In this document: in pieces, positions 35,353 through 44,687 of the stretch
Position numbering within the stretch: the stretch's first letter is position 1
How the letters are laid out: each line of letters opens with the position of its first letter
Source of the DNA: Peptoniphilus lacrimalis DSM 7455
GTDB taxonomy: Bacteria > Bacillota > Clostridia > Tissierellales > Peptoniphilaceae
Direction of reading: 5' to 3'
Assembly (NCBI RefSeq): GCF_000378725.1
Contig: NZ_KB900368.1
Location: 62,001-126,000, forward strand
DNA: 64,000 nt
Made by a program: the position numbers and the translations under genes
The notes under the pieces: model-generated
The model's input: the letters and a program-made list of their open reading frames with translations, nothing else
Databases searched by the model: none
Told to the model about the DNA's origin: nothing

Positions 35353-36126
35353 CTAATTATTCATATCGTATATAATTTTTAAACCTTCCAAAGTTAAATC
35401 TCTATTTATAATTATATTATACTTAGAATCTGAACATAAAAGATTAGAAAAACCACCAGTAGCAACTATTGAAACTTCATCATTTCTCCAATTTTTATTT
35501 TCTAATATTTTTTCTATAATTCCATCAAGCATAGTTGTGTAACCATAATAAAGACCTGACTGTATTGCACCGACTGTATTTGGTGATATTAAAACCTCAG
35601 GCTTAATAATTTCTATCTTGGGTAGTTTGGAAGTTCTTTGGAAAAGAGCTTCTGATGATATTCCTATACCTGGAAGAATCATTCCACCAAGATAATTTTT
35701 ATCTTCATCTATTATACAAAAAGTCATTGCAGTTCCAATATCAATAATAATTGCCGGTATTTTATAGAGTTTAATAACCGCAACAGCATTTACTATCCTA
35801 TCTGCTCCTACTTCCTTAGGGTTATCATAATTAATATTAAGTCCTAATTTAAGCTCTGAGCTGACGAAAGTCGGCTTTTTATTGAAGAACTTAATAGACA
35901 TTGAGGATAAGGTATGAGTTAAGTTTGGCACTACTGATGAAATTATTACATCATATATGACAGATGGGTCTATATTTGAATGAGTTAATGAATTCATGAA
36001 AATCAATCCATATTCATCGCTAGTTCTTATCTTATCAGTTGAAATTCTGAAATCATGAACTAACTCATTATCTTTATAAACTCCATATACAATTGTCGTA
36101 TTTCCTACATCAATTACTAATAACAT
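35353..36126 (-). CDS. coaX: Type III pantothenate kinase
   Basis: A 257-residue kinase for the first step of coenzyme A synthesis. It opens MLLVIDVGNTTIVYGVYKDN, the ASKHA phosphate-binding motif, followed by VGADRIVNAVAVIKLY and IIDIGTAMTFCIIDEDKNYL GG-type motifs. The ATG at 36126 with GAAGGTG is preferred over the ATG five codons earlier. It is the first gene of the coaX-dusB unit, divergent from bioY. Confidence 0.94.
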   Translation of the reverse strand: MLLVIDVGNTTIVYGVYKDNELVHDFRISTDKIRTSDEYGLIFMNSLTHSNIDPSVIYDVIISSVVPNLTHTLSSMSIKFFNKKPTFVSSELKLGLNINYDNPKEVGADRIVNAVAVIKLYKIPAIIIDIGTAMTFCIIDEDKNYLGGMILPGIGISSEALFQRTSKLPKIEIIKPEVLISPNTVGAIQSGLYYGYTTMLDGIIEKILENKNWRNDEVSIVATGGFSNLLCSDSKYNIIINRDLTLEGLKIIYDMNN

Positions 36127-36188
36127 TTTTATCACCTTCAAAATTTTATATTAATTAATACCCCAAAAAGTAAAATCAAATTATTTAA

Positions 36189-36217
36189 GTTAACTCTATT
36201 GACATTTAGGTAAACAT
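36189..36217 (+). promoter_or_regulatory. Possible BirA operator at bioY
   Basis: An imperfect inverted repeat, AGTTAACT and GGTAAACAT separated by about 13 bases, overlaps the -35 element and spacer of the bioY promoter. The half-sites resemble GTTAAC-type BirA half-sites known in Firmicutes, but spacing is slightly short. Confidence 0.35.
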
Positions 36218-36227
36218 TAAATACAAT
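36199..36227 (+). promoter_or_regulatory. Sigma-A promoter for bioY
   Basis: Perfect TTGACA at 36199, 17-base spacer, TACAAT at 36222, 18 bases upstream of the start with GGGAGG between. Confidence 0.85.
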
Positions 36228-36244
36228 AATTCAGGGAGGTATTT

Positions 36245-36778
36245 ATGAGAATTAAAACAAAAGACTTAACTAAAACAGCACTTTTGGCAGCACTTATTGC
36301 CATAGGAGCCTTTATCAGTATTCCTATTGGACCCATACCCTTCACTTTACAAAACTTTTTTGTTTTTATGGCAGGCTTATTACTTTTACCTGAATATGCA
36401 GCCTTAAGTGTATTATCCTATGTCCTGCTAGGACTTGTTGGATTGCCAATATTTTCCGGATTTAAAGGGGGTATAAATTACATATTCTCACCTACTTTTG
36501 GATTTTTAATAGCCTTTATAATAGGTGCCTTTGTAATTTCTAAACTAGCTCACGGAAAAACAAAATTTACAGAAATTTTAATAGCTCTTATTATTGGAGA
36601 AGTTATTTTTTATGCAATTGGTCTTCCTTACATGTATGTCATTCTTACAAAAGTGGTAGGAACTCCAATGACTGCATCTAAAGTATTTACAGTTGGGATG
36701 ATTCCTTTCTTAATTCCCGACTTAGGAAAAGCTATTATTGCAGCTTTAATTGCTCCAAAGATTAGAAGAGCTTTATAA
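36245..36778 (+). CDS. bioY: Biotin transporter S component BioY
   Basis: A 177-residue six-helix membrane protein binding biotin, used with a shared ECF energy-coupling module. Family motifs are GPIPFTLQNFFVFMAGLLL, LLGLVGLPIFSGFKGGINYI, PTFGFLIAFIIGAF and the C-terminal IPFLIPDLGKAIIAALIAPK. It stands alone with its own promoter and a strong terminator, so no ECF ATPases are encoded next to it. Biotin-dependent repression is possible (see operator entry). Confidence 0.95.
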   Translation: MRIKTKDLTKTALLAALIAIGAFISIPIGPIPFTLQNFFVFMAGLLLLPEYAALSVLSYVLLGLVGLPIFSGFKGGINYIFSPTFGFLIAFIIGAFVISKLAHGKTKFTEILIALIIGEVIFYAIGLPYMYVILTKVVGTPMTASKVFTVGMIPFLIPDLGKAIIAALIAPKIRRAL

Positions 36779-36802
36779 AATACTTATACTTTATACTTCA
36801 TT

Positions 36803-36826
36803 GACTGCTTATGCAGTCTTTTTTTA
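36803..36826 (+). terminator. bioY terminator
   Basis: Perfect GACTGC-TTAT-GCAGTC hairpin followed by eight Ts, 25 bases after the bioY stop. Confidence 0.92.
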
Positions 36827-36891
36827 TTCTTATTTATTATATCAAAACTTTTAATAACTACAATTTTTAATTATATATTTTTTACAAATCA

Positions 36892-36900
36892 TGTTATAAT
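36892..36900 (+). promoter_or_regulatory. Extended -10 promoter for the penicillin-binding protein
   Basis: TGTTATAAT is an extended -10 element; the -35 is weak. Predicted transcription start leaves only a short leader before AAGGAGG and the ATG at 36921. Confidence 0.5.
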
Positions 36901-36920
36901 ATTTGACAAGGAGGTTATCT

Positions 36921-39395
36921 ATGAATAAAAACCGTAATAATAAACCTCACGGAATAATAAAATTATCAAGTATTTTTAAAATTTTACTTCTATTAATTCT
37001 CGCAGTTATTATCTTTGTAGGAACAATAGTTACAACCCTTGTTTTAGGTATTTTTAAAAAATCACCAGAAATTGACCCTACAAATTACAGGACTATAATG
37101 GCTGAAACATCGAGAATTTATTCTGATGATGACCAGCTAATACAAACTTTGGTCGACGATGAATTCAGTGAGTTTGTACCTATGGATAAATTCCCCAAAT
37201 ATTTATCCAATGCCTTTGTGGCAATTGAAGATGAAAGATTTTACGAGCATAATGCTGTTGATTTTAGAAGAGTTTTAGGGGCTTTAGTCCATGATATAAA
37301 AACAAGGTCCATGGAGCAAGGTGCCTCAACAATAACAATGCAGCTTGCTAAGAATCTATACACGTCTTCTTCTAAAAGTATTCCAAGAAAATTAACAGAT
37401 ATTTATTACGCTTATCAAATTGAAGCTAATCTTACAAAACCACAAATCTTGGAAGCCTACCTAAATTGTGCATCTTTTTCTAAAGGTACTATTGGAGTTG
37501 GAGCTGCTGCTCATTCTTTTTTCGATAAGGATGTTTCGGACTTATCTTTGGCAGAATGTGCCCTGCTAGCTGGGGTTACTAATAGACCAGAAGAATTCAC
37601 TCCTTATAATTATGCTGAAATTCAAGCAGAGGATGACCCTGAAAATGTTCAGGTAGTTTTAAGACCTAATGTTAATTCCAACTATGAAAATCCAGAAAAT
37701 TTAATTAATTTTTCTGAAAAGTTAATGGAACTTGGAAAAATTGATAGTTTTGATTTGATTCAAATTAAAAACAATACCTATATTCCATATAAGGCAGTAT
37801 TTAATCCTAATGCCAAAACAAGGCAAGCTCGTGTTTTGAAAAAAATGTTTGAGCAAAAGCTCATTACTGAAGATGATTATAACAAAGCTTTAAATGAAGA
37901 TATAACAATAAAAATTGGAAAAAGGCGTGAATATGGAATTTCTTCCTTTTACACTGATTTAGTTCAAAAAGAAGTTAAGGGAATACTTTTAAAACTTGGT
38001 TATAGTGACGAGGAAGCGCACAACAAGCTATTCAATGGAGGTCTTAAAATTTATACCCCCATGAATATGGAAATTCAAAAAATATTAGAAGAAACCGTTG
38101 CTGACCCACAATATTATAGAGGTTCATTCACAGATAAATCTGGTGTGGTCCAACCTCAAGTAGCCTGTGTTATTATTGACCAAAAAACTCATGAAGTTAA
38201 AGCTCTAGTTGGCGGTCGTGGAGTCGGTGGTGGCCAACTATTAAATAGAGCAACAGTGAAAAGACAGCCTGGTTCTTCTATCAAGCCAATTTCAGTTTAC
38301 CTTACAGCTTTTAATAATGGTACTACTGCTGGTGATGTATTTTTAGATTCACCAATACCTAAAAGTGCTGGCTTCAATAACCCACCGAGAAATAATGCAA
38401 ATTCTTATCGTGGATGGACAACAGTTAGAAACTTAGTAATCAGATCCTCTAACGTTGGTGCTTTCCAAGTATTAAGAGATATTTCTGTAGATAAGAATTC
38501 AAAAAGTAATAAGTTTTCAACTTATCCTAAAGTATATAATGATGAAGAATCAATAAATAAAGTAGTAGATACTCTTGAAAGTATTGGAATAACATCTATA
38601 GTTAAACCAGACCCATCTAAACCAAACACCATACTGACAAATGATATGAGTTTCTCTCCTCTTGCACTTGGTGGTATGACTCATGGAATAAGCCCCTTAC
38701 AAATGGCTGGAGCATATACAACTCTTGCTGATGAGGGTAAATATTCGAAACCTATTTTAATTAGCAAGATTCTTTCTAATAATGGCGACACTATTTACAA
38801 GGCTGACGTTGATGAAAAGGAAATTACTTCAAAGCAAAATGCTTATATTTTAACTGATATTTTAAAAGATGTTGTAAAAAGAGGTACTGGTAGAAATGCA
38901 AGTTTCAGAGGAATGCCAGTAGCCGGAAAAACAGGTACAACTACTGATAAAAGAGATGTTTGGTTCTGTGGTTATACTCCTTACTACACAGCTTCTGTTT
39001 GGATTGGATGTGACAAAAATCAAACCTTGCATTTTGGTTCTGATAGAGCTGCTTACCTATGGAAGGAAATAATGAAAAAAGTTCATGAAGGTCTTGATGA
39101 TAAAGATTTTGAGGAACCTGACGGAATTTATACAAAATATGTAAATGGCAGAAGAGAACTTTTCGCAGATGGAACAGAACCTCACTACACAAGCAAGTTG
39201 TATTGGGATGATAATGATGATGACGAAGAATCACAAAAGCCTAAAAAGAAAAAATCAGACAACAATAATAACAACATTGATAAAAAGAATGAAAATTCAA
39301 ACGATGAAAATTCTCATAAGAAAAGAAAGAGAAGAAAATCTGATAACAATAATAATGTAAATTCAAACTCTAATAATAAAGATAAGAAGAATTAA
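36921..39395 (+). CDS. Class A penicillin-binding protein (PBP1A type)
   Basis: An 824-residue bifunctional peptidoglycan synthase. A membrane anchor lies near residues 15-40. The glycosyltransferase (GT51) domain has EDERFYEHNAVDF (~100) and QGASTITMQLAKNLY. The transpeptidase domain has SSIK (~452), SSNVG (~509) and GKTGTTTDKRDVWFCGY (~670). The last ~50 residues are a Lys/Asn-rich low-complexity tail. The ATG at 36921 follows AAGGAGG; an upstream in-frame start at 36903 lacks a site. It is transcribed alone and ends at a bidirectional terminator. Confidence 0.94.
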   Translation: MNKNRNNKPHGIIKLSSIFKILLLLILAVIIFVGTIVTTLVLGIFKKSPEIDPTNYRTIMAETSRIYSDDDQLIQTLVDDEFSEFVPMDKFPKYLSNAFVAIEDERFYEHNAVDFRRVLGALVHDIKTRSMEQGASTITMQLAKNLYTSSSKSIPRKLTDIYYAYQIEANLTKPQILEAYLNCASFSKGTIGVGAAAHSFFDKDVSDLSLAECALLAGVTNRPEEFTPYNYAEIQAEDDPENVQVVLRPNVNSNYENPENLINFSEKLMELGKIDSFDLIQIKNNTYIPYKAVFNPNAKTRQARVLKKMFEQKLITEDDYNKALNEDITIKIGKRREYGISSFYTDLVQKEVKGILLKLGYSDEEAHNKLFNGGLKIYTPMNMEIQKILEETVADPQYYRGSFTDKSGVVQPQVACVIIDQKTHEVKALVGGRGVGGGQLLNRATVKRQPGSSIKPISVYLTAFNNGTTAGDVFLDSPIPKSAGFNNPPRNNANSYRGWTTVRNLVIRSSNVGAFQVLRDISVDKNSKSNKFSTYPKVYNDEESINKVVDTLESIGITSIVKPDPSKPNTILTNDMSFSPLALGGMTHGISPLQMAGAYTTLADEGKYSKPILISKILSNNGDTIYKADVDEKEITSKQNAYILTDILKDVVKRGTGRNASFRGMPVAGKTGTTTDKRDVWFCGYTPYYTASVWIGCDKNQTLHFGSDRAAYLWKEIMKKVHEGLDDKDFEEPDGIYTKYVNGRRELFADGTEPHYTSKLYWDDNDDDEESQKPKKKKSDNNNNNIDKKNENSNDENSHKKRKRRKSDNNNNVNSNSNNKDKKN

Positions 39396-39403
39396 TACTT
39401 TTT

Positions 39404-39439
39404 AAAGACTCATGAAAATCTAAACTTTCATGAGTCTTT
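39404..39439. terminator. Bidirectional terminator
   Basis: A perfect 14-bp stem AAAGACTCATGAAA/TTTCATGAGTCTTT with T-runs on both strands lies between the convergent penicillin-binding protein and exporter genes. Confidence 0.92.
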
Positions 39440-39441
39440 AT

Positions 39442-39927
39442 TTACAATAATTTATGTATACTTGAGCTTAATAGTGTTATTATAATCCCAGCAAAAAAAT
39501 TACCTAAGATTATAACTAATAAAGACTTTTTTGTGTTTAAGTTAAATAGACCTGCTAACAAAGACCCAGACCAAACTCCTGTTCCCGGTAAAGGTATCAT
39601 AACAAAAATAAATAAGCCTAATATACCTGAATTCTTTATTTTACTCCCCTTTATCCTAATCCTAGTTTCTAATTTTTTTATATAGATACTAAATTTATCC
39701 TTCTTTTTAATTTTTTTGATGATTTTATTTACAAAAAAAATAATAAAAGGTGAAGGTATTATTGATCCTAAGAATGCAAAGGTAAAACTTGTTATATATT
39801 TCAAATTTAATGATATACCAAAAGGTATTGCCCCTTTCAATTCCAAATATGGAAGCATTGCCAAAACCATTACGGCAAGTTCTCTTGGTAAATACATCTC
39901 AATTATTTGGGCTAATGAATCAAACAT
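39442..39927 (-). CDS. Small multidrug-export family membrane protein
   Basis: A 161-residue membrane protein with family signatures LPYLELKGAIPFGISLNL and MIPLPGTGVWSGSLLAGLFN of the Sm_multidrug_ex (COG2426) family. Four hydrophobic segments are visible, with a basic loop (KKIKKKDKFSIYIKKLETR) between the second and third. Transport activity in this family is poorly established. It stands alone between the penicillin-binding protein and the IS remnant. Confidence 0.82.
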   Translation of the reverse strand: MFDSLAQIIEMYLPRELAVMVLAMLPYLELKGAIPFGISLNLKYITSFTFAFLGSIIPSPFIIFFVNKIIKKIKKKDKFSIYIKKLETRIRIKGSKIKNSGILGLFIFVMIPLPGTGVWSGSLLAGLFNLNTKKSLLVIILGNFFAGIIITLLSSSIHKLL

Positions 39928-40118
39928 TAATATTTTCTCACTTTCATTAGAGTTTTTTAAATTATATCACATAAAAATTAATTTTCTATAAAGAAAACCC
40001 CAACTAATGTTGAGGCATTCAAAAATTTAGGCTCTAAAATATCTGTTGGAGTGTAAATCTGTAACAGATATTTTTATGTAAAAAAAATTGACTTGTACTC
40101 ATTTAGTCCTAAACTTAA

Positions 40119-40337
40119 AATAGCAAAAAAATAAATCTTAGAGGTACTCATACTAACATAAAGACTTTAAAGAGAAATTGTTTTGGTATGAAATATTTCA
40201 ATTTTTTTAGAAAAAGAATTATGTTTGCTTGTAGTAGTGTTAGGAAAACGGGAAATTTTCGCAAAGCCCTAGGAGTTTTGTTTGCTATCTTTATTTTTAG
40301 TAGTATTTCCTTTATTTTACTTTTGTTATCCTATTAG
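40119..40337 (+). pseudogene. ISL3 transposase C-terminal fragment
   Basis: The frame from 40119 reads NSKKINLRGTHTNIKTLKRN then CFGMKYFNFFRKRIMFACSS, matching the usual ISL3 transposase ending (EGTNNKIKxLKRxxxGYRNFxxFRxRI pattern). A stop (TAA 40116) precedes it and nearly the whole transposase is missing. An ATG at 40188 gives a 49-codon ORF with a hydrophobic end, but it has no good ribosome site and is a relic rather than a gene. Confidence 0.75.
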
Positions 40338-40363
40338 CGTCTAAGTATTGATTTTTAAATGAA

Positions 40364-40389
40364 AAGAGAGACTCGAATTAACGAGCCTC
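40364..40389 (-). terminator. Terminator downstream of ftsH
   Basis: Minus-strand stem GAGGCTCG/CGAGTCTC (8 bp, one G-U), then TCTTTTCATTT. It lies just inside the right end of the IS remnant and may now terminate ftsH transcripts. Confidence 0.6.
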
Positions 40390-40422
40390 CCCAATATTTG
40401 ACATAGAGCCAAAATTAAATAT

Positions 40423-42360
40423 TTATTTATCTTCTAATGGACTGTCTTTTTCTTGAAAAGTATCTTTATCGAGTGCTGCATCTTGAAGAATACTTTCTTC
40501 TTGTTGGTCTTCTTGTTTTTTTACAATTTCTTTATTTTTTTCATCATCTGCATAGAAAATTTCTAAGAATTCCTTTCTGTAGACAGTTTCTTTTTCTAAT
40601 AAAGCGTTAGAAAGTCTTAATAACTTAGGCATATTTTCTTTCAATATATTTCTACATTTTATATATGCTTCATTAATAATTCTTGCTACTTCTTCATCAA
40701 TTTCAGCTGCAGTCCTTTCTGAATAAGGTCTTTCACGGCCTAAATCTCTGCCAACAAATATTTCATTATCACCTGAGTCATAATTAATTGTACCAAGTCT
40801 ATCACTCATACCATATGTCGTAACCATAGACCTCGCTATTTGTGTAGCTCTTTGTATGTCATTAGATGCTCCAGTAGAAATATCATCTAAAACTAAAGAT
40901 TCTGCCACACGTCCGCCTAATAATGATACGATTTGTGACTCCATCATACCCTTAGTTACGAAGGAAGCATCATCCTCAGGAGCATATGCTGTAAATCCTC
41001 CAGCTTGTCCTCTAGGAATTATAGTAATCATATGAACTGGATGCTCTTCTGGTAAAAATTGTGACACTATAGCATGACCTGATTCATGAACAGCTGTCAA
41101 TTTTCTTTCCTTATCTGAAACTACTCTTGATTTTTTAGCTGGTCCTGCTTGAACTTTTATAGAAGCTTCGTTAACATCTTCCATTGTTATTCTTGCGTTG
41201 CCATTTCTAGCAGCAAGTAAAGCTGATTCATTCATAAGATTTTCCAAATCTGCTGGAGTAAATCCAGGTGTTCTCCTTGCAATAAGTCTTAAATCAACAT
41301 CTTCTGCAAGCTTTTTACCTTTAGAATGAACTTTCAAAACTGCTTCACGAGCACGAATATCAGGCTTACCAACATAAACCATCCTATCAAATCTACCTGG
41401 TCTTAATAGTGCAGGGTCAAGTATATCCTGCCTATTTGTTGCTGCCATTACAATAACGCCCTCGTTAGTTCCAAATCCATCCATTTCTACTAATAATTGG
41501 TTAAGGGTTTGTTCCCTTTCGTCATGACCTCCGCCAAGTCCAGCACCACGTCTACGACCTACAGCATCAATCTCATCTATGAAAATTATGCAAGGTGCAT
41601 TTTTCTTAGCAGCTTCAAATAAATCACGAACTCTCGATGCTCCAACACCTACAAACATTTCTACGAAATCTGAACCACTCATTATAAAAAATGGAACTCC
41701 AGCTTCTCCTGCTACTGCACGAGAAAGATAAGTTTTACCGGTTCCTGGAGGGCCTACAAGTAAAACACCCTTAGGTATTCTTGCCCCCATTTCAGTAAAT
41801 CTTTTTGGATTCTTCAGAAAATCAACAATTTCTCCAAGTTCTTCTTTTTCTTCAACTAAACCTGCAACATCCTTAAAGGTAATCAATTTTTTTGAATCTT
41901 TATTGATTAACTTAGCTTTAGATTTTCCAAATGATGACATCTTACCTCCACCACTATTTTGTTGCATAATCCTATACCAAATAAATATCAGTGCACCTAT
42001 CATCAAAAATGATGGGATGAGGTCAAAATAAAAAGGTGTTACTTTTTTAGGTTGCAGATTATATTTAATTTCACCCTTAGAAACCTTATCGGAAATATAT
42101 GAATTAAAAAGGTCTTGTGAGGCTGAATCAGGTAAAAGTGTTATAAATCTTGTGTCATCTTTCAATTTAACATGAGCTATGGTATTAGTACCTTCTTCCA
42201 TGGTAATAGATACAACATTATTATTTTTTAATTCTTGTACAAACTCAGTAACACTTTTTTCCTCAACAGTTTGTTCAGGTGGTCTAAAATATCTAATTGT
42301 AGCAAATAATAAAATGATTAGGACAATATAAAATATTGTTCCCCCCATTCTTTTTTTCAA
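40423..42360 (-). CDS. ftsH: ATP-dependent zinc metalloprotease FtsH
   Basis: A 645-residue membrane-bound AAA+ protease that degrades damaged membrane and regulatory proteins. Two N-terminal membrane helices flank an extracytoplasmic domain (about 5-125). Walker A is [20 protein letters not shown] (~205), Walker [36 protein letters not shown], and the zinc site HESGHAI (~427). The TTG at 42360 is chosen because AGGAGGAG lies 7 bases before it; the next ATG (42348) is too far. A charged Glu/Gln tail ends the protein. Confidence 0.96.
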   Translation of the reverse strand: MKKRMGGTIFYIVLIILLFATIRYFRPPEQTVEEKSVTEFVQELKNNNVVSITMEEGTNTIAHVKLKDDTRFITLLPDSASQDLFNSYISDKVSKGEIKYNLQPKKVTPFYFDLIPSFLMIGALIFIWYRIMQQNSGGGKMSSFGKSKAKLINKDSKKLITFKDVAGLVEEKEELGEIVDFLKNPKRFTEMGARIPKGVLLVGPPGTGKTYLSRAVAGEAGVPFFIMSGSDFVEMFVGVGASRVRDLFEAAKKNAPCIIFIDEIDAVGRRRGAGLGGGHDEREQTLNQLLVEMDGFGTNEGVIVMAATNRQDILDPALLRPGRFDRMVYVGKPDIRAREAVLKVHSKGKKLAEDVDLRLIARRTPGFTPADLENLMNESALLAARNGNARITMEDVNEASIKVQAGPAKKSRVVSDKERKLTAVHESGHAIVSQFLPEEHPVHMITIIPRGQAGGFTAYAPEDDASFVTKGMMESQIVSLLGGRVAESLVLDDISTGASNDIQRATQIARSMVTTYGMSDRLGTINYDSGDNEIFVGRDLGRERPYSERTAAEIDEEVARIINEAYIKCRNILKENMPKLLRLSNALLEKETVYRKEFLEIFYADDEKNKEIVKKQEDQQEESILQDAALDKDTFQEKDSPLEDK

Positions 42361-42375
42361 AATATATCTCCTCCT

Positions 42376-42909
42376 CTATTTATGAAGAATACTTTCATCA
42401 AGGACACCAATATATGGTAATGATCTGAATTTTTCATTATAATCCATACCATATCCTACAACGAATTTATCCTCAATTTCATATCCAATATATTTGACAT
42501 ATATATCAATTTTTCTTCTCTTGGGTTTTGAAAGTAAAGTAGTAATAGCAACGCTATTAGCTGCCCTACTCTTAAAAAGGTCTGTCAAATATGATAAAGT
42601 TAAACCTGTGTCAATAATATCTTCTACAAAAAGTACATCTTTACCTTCAATATGTGTAGAAATATCCTTTAGTATCCTAACTTCCCCTACATATGTTGTT
42701 CCGCTATATGAAGAAACATCCATAAAATCATATTCTAAATCCAGATCAATTTCTCTCATTAAGTCAGCCATAAAAGGAACAGCTCCTTTTAAAATACCCA
42801 CCAATATAAGTTTTTTACCCTTATAATCGTTGCTTATAATTTTACCTAATTCTTGAACTTTTTTTTGGATTTCTTCCCTAGTAAAAAGAATTTCTTTAAT
42901 TTCTGTCAT
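42376..42909 (-). CDS. hpt: Hypoxanthine phosphoribosyltransferase
   Basis: A 177-residue purine salvage enzyme making IMP or GMP from hypoxanthine or guanine and PRPP. The PRPP motif is VLFVEDIIDTGLTLSYL, with LVGILKGAVPFMADLM and DFMDVSSYSGTTYVGEV loops. It overlaps tilS by 14 bases and is 15 bases before ftsH, the conserved tilS-hpt-ftsH order. Confidence 0.95.
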   Translation of the reverse strand: MTEIKEILFTREEIQKKVQELGKIISNDYKGKKLILVGILKGAVPFMADLMREIDLDLEYDFMDVSSYSGTTYVGEVRILKDISTHIEGKDVLFVEDIIDTGLTLSYLTDLFKSRAANSVAITTLLSKPKRRKIDIYVKYIGYEIEDKFVVGYGMDYNEKFRSLPYIGVLDESILHK

Positions 42910-44218
42910 CTTTTACCTCCATGTTAAGAATATTTTTGCTAAATTCAGTAATTTTATATTTATCATTTATTCCATATCCGATGACCCAAATAATATTTTC
43001 ATCATCGCAAATAAGCCCGATAGAGTCCCTTTTTTCCCTATCAATTTTCTTATCTATAAAAAAATCTTTTAATTTTTTATTTGATTTCATACCCATTGGA
43101 GTAAATCTATCGCCTTTTTTTCTTGAACGAACATATAAATTACCCTTTATTTTATCTTTATCAATAGAAACGTTAAATATATCTTTTTTATAAATATTAT
43201 CCTTAAGTGTAATTATACCAAAATCACTATGATTATCTCCACAATTTAAATACAAAGATTCATAATTAATTTTTTGATACTTTTCTATTAATAGTTTATT
43301 ATAAGAGATTCTAGCCCTAATATTTTTTGATATATCTATAGATGTTCCAGAATTCTTAAACAATAACATATAAATATCAATTATGATTTTTCTTGTTACA
43401 AAAGAAGGAAAATTTTCTTCTAAAAATTTTTTAATCACTTCTTGGCAAATAAATTTATCAAGAGTTTTAAGATAAGTTACATTAAAATAATCATCTTTAA
43501 AAGAATTTCTATATTCTTTTTCTATGATAGTATCAAGATAGATTTTTTCTTCCCTGGCATTAATAGATAATCTATTTAGCGTATTAACTATATTGGGATT
43601 AAAATATTTTTCAATATAAGGTATAAGCTCAATCCTTATGCGATTTCTTGTATAGTCACTTTTTAAATTAGTTTCATCAATCACATATTTAAGATTATTC
43701 TTATTTAAATAATCCTCTATCTGATACCTTGGGATATTTAAGATAGGTCTTACAATATTATTATTAAATTGTAAGATTCCTGCCAAACCTTTTACCCCAG
43801 TTCCTCTAAAAATCCTTGTAAGAATAGTTTCAGCTTGGTCATTTAAATTATGAGCAGTAAGAATTTTTCTGCCATCTGCATTCTCTTTAAAAAATTCATA
43901 TCTTAGAAAACGACCGGCTTCCTCAGCACTCATATTATTTTCCTTTGCGTATTCATTCATATTAACATGTTTTATATTATAATTAATATTAAACTTTTTG
44001 CAAATATCTATTACAAAATTTTCATCATTTTTTGCATTTTCTCTGATACCGTGATTTACATGACAAACTAATAAATCTAAATTAAATTCTTTCTTCAAAT
44101 CTATGACATTGTAGAGAAGATACATAGAATCAGGACCTCCTGAAATTGCAAGAAGCAGTCTATCATTTTTTTCTATGGTTTTTTCTTCTTTAATTTTATC
44201 ATAAAAAATTTTATCCAT
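42896..44218 (-). CDS. tilS: tRNA(Ile)-lysidine synthetase
   Basis: A 440-residue enzyme that converts C34 of tRNA-Ile(CAU) to lysidine. The PP-loop is LLLAISGGPDSMYLLYNVID; CHVNHGIRENAKNDENFV and LTAHNLNDQAETILTRIFRG follow. The C-terminal domain has VRSRKKGDRFTPMGMKSNKK. It is first of the tilS-hpt-ftsH group after a terminator. Confidence 0.95.
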   Translation of the reverse strand: MDKIFYDKIKEEKTIEKNDRLLLAISGGPDSMYLLYNVIDLKKEFNLDLLVCHVNHGIRENAKNDENFVIDICKKFNINYNIKHVNMNEYAKENNMSAEEAGRFLRYEFFKENADGRKILTAHNLNDQAETILTRIFRGTGVKGLAGILQFNNNIVRPILNIPRYQIEDYLNKNNLKYVIDETNLKSDYTRNRIRIELIPYIEKYFNPNIVNTLNRLSINAREEKIYLDTIIEKEYRNSFKDDYFNVTYLKTLDKFICQEVIKKFLEENFPSFVTRKIIIDIYMLLFKNSGTSIDISKNIRARISYNKLLIEKYQKINYESLYLNCGDNHSDFGIITLKDNIYKKDIFNVSIDKDKIKGNLYVRSRKKGDRFTPMGMKSNKKLKDFFIDKKIDREKRDSIGLICDDENIIWVIGYGINDKYKITEFSKNILNMEVKDDRN

Positions 44219-44229
44219 TATTTTATCCT

Positions 44230-44269
44230 AATAATAAAAACAAATAAGGACCCATAAAAAGGTCCTTAT
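44230..44269 (-). terminator. Terminator between the S1 protein gene and tilS
   Basis: Minus-strand stem ATAAGGACC/GGTCCTTAT (9 bp) followed by TTGTTTTTATT. Confidence 0.8.
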
Positions 44270-44276
44270 ACTCAAA

Positions 44277-44669
44277 TTAAAATCTATTCCTTGACCTGTT
44301 ACCCTTAGTCTTTTGTTTTTCCCTAGATCTTTTTTGTTCCAATTTTTCGTTACTATCTTTTAAAAACTTGGCTAATTTATCTTCAAACTCAGTATTTATA
44401 CCAACCTTTTCAGTATTTATCTGTACAGGCTTTTTTTCAATGCAGGCTTTGATTGATAAAGCTATTTTACCCTTATCATCAATTGAAAGAACTTTTACTT
44501 TCACATTTTGACCAGTTTCTAAAACATCAGAAACATCCTTTACGAAAGTATCAGAAATTTCCGAAATATGTACTAAACCTGTCAATCCGCTATCTAAATT
44601 CACAAAAGCACCAAACTTAGTTAGATTTGATACCACACCTTCTACAACATCGCCTACAGCTAAGCTCAT
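44277..44669 (-). CDS. S1-domain RNA-binding protein (YabR-like)
   Basis: A 130-residue protein with one S1 OB-fold (VGDVVEGVVSNLTKFGAFVN, LTGLVHISEISDTFVKDVSD, VKVKVLSIDDKGKIALSIKA) and a basic C-terminal tail ending KTKGNRSRNRF. It matches YabR, encoded next to divIC in Bacillus and clostridia. Likely RNA or ribosome binding; exact role unknown. Confidence 0.88.
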   Translation of the reverse strand: MSLAVGDVVEGVVSNLTKFGAFVNLDSGLTGLVHISEISDTFVKDVSDVLETGQNVKVKVLSIDDKGKIALSIKACIEKKPVQINTEKVGINTEFEDKLAKFLKDSNEKLEQKRSREKQKTKGNRSRNRF

Positions 44670-44687
44670 AAACTATTTATCCTCCTG

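Larger units (their letters stand above)
40030..40410 (+). mobile_element. Decayed ISL3-family insertion sequence
   Basis: A 381-base segment is bounded by inverted ends: GGCTCTAAAATATCTGTTGGAG at 40030 and, reading inwards from 40410, GGCTCTATGTCAAATATTGGGG (14 of 22 identical). The ends are of ISL3 type. Flanks AAAATTTA (40022-40029) and AAAATTAA (40411-40418) look like an 8-base target duplication with one mismatch. Inside is only the C-terminal end of a transposase. It occupies most of the gap between ftsH and the exporter gene. Confidence 0.75.

Noticed and set aside
39990-40020. ACCCCAAC/GTTGAGG short inverted repeat before the IS remnant
   Set aside because: The stem is short with a mismatch and has no T-run, so no terminator is called.
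40030-40100. Hairpin AATATCTGTT/AACAGATATT as a terminator or riboswitch
   Set aside because: It coincides with the left end of the ISL3 remnant and has no gene reading into it.
40188-40337. 49-residue hydrophobic small protein gene
   Set aside because: Upstream codons in the same frame match an ISL3 transposase C-terminus, and there is no proper ribosome site.
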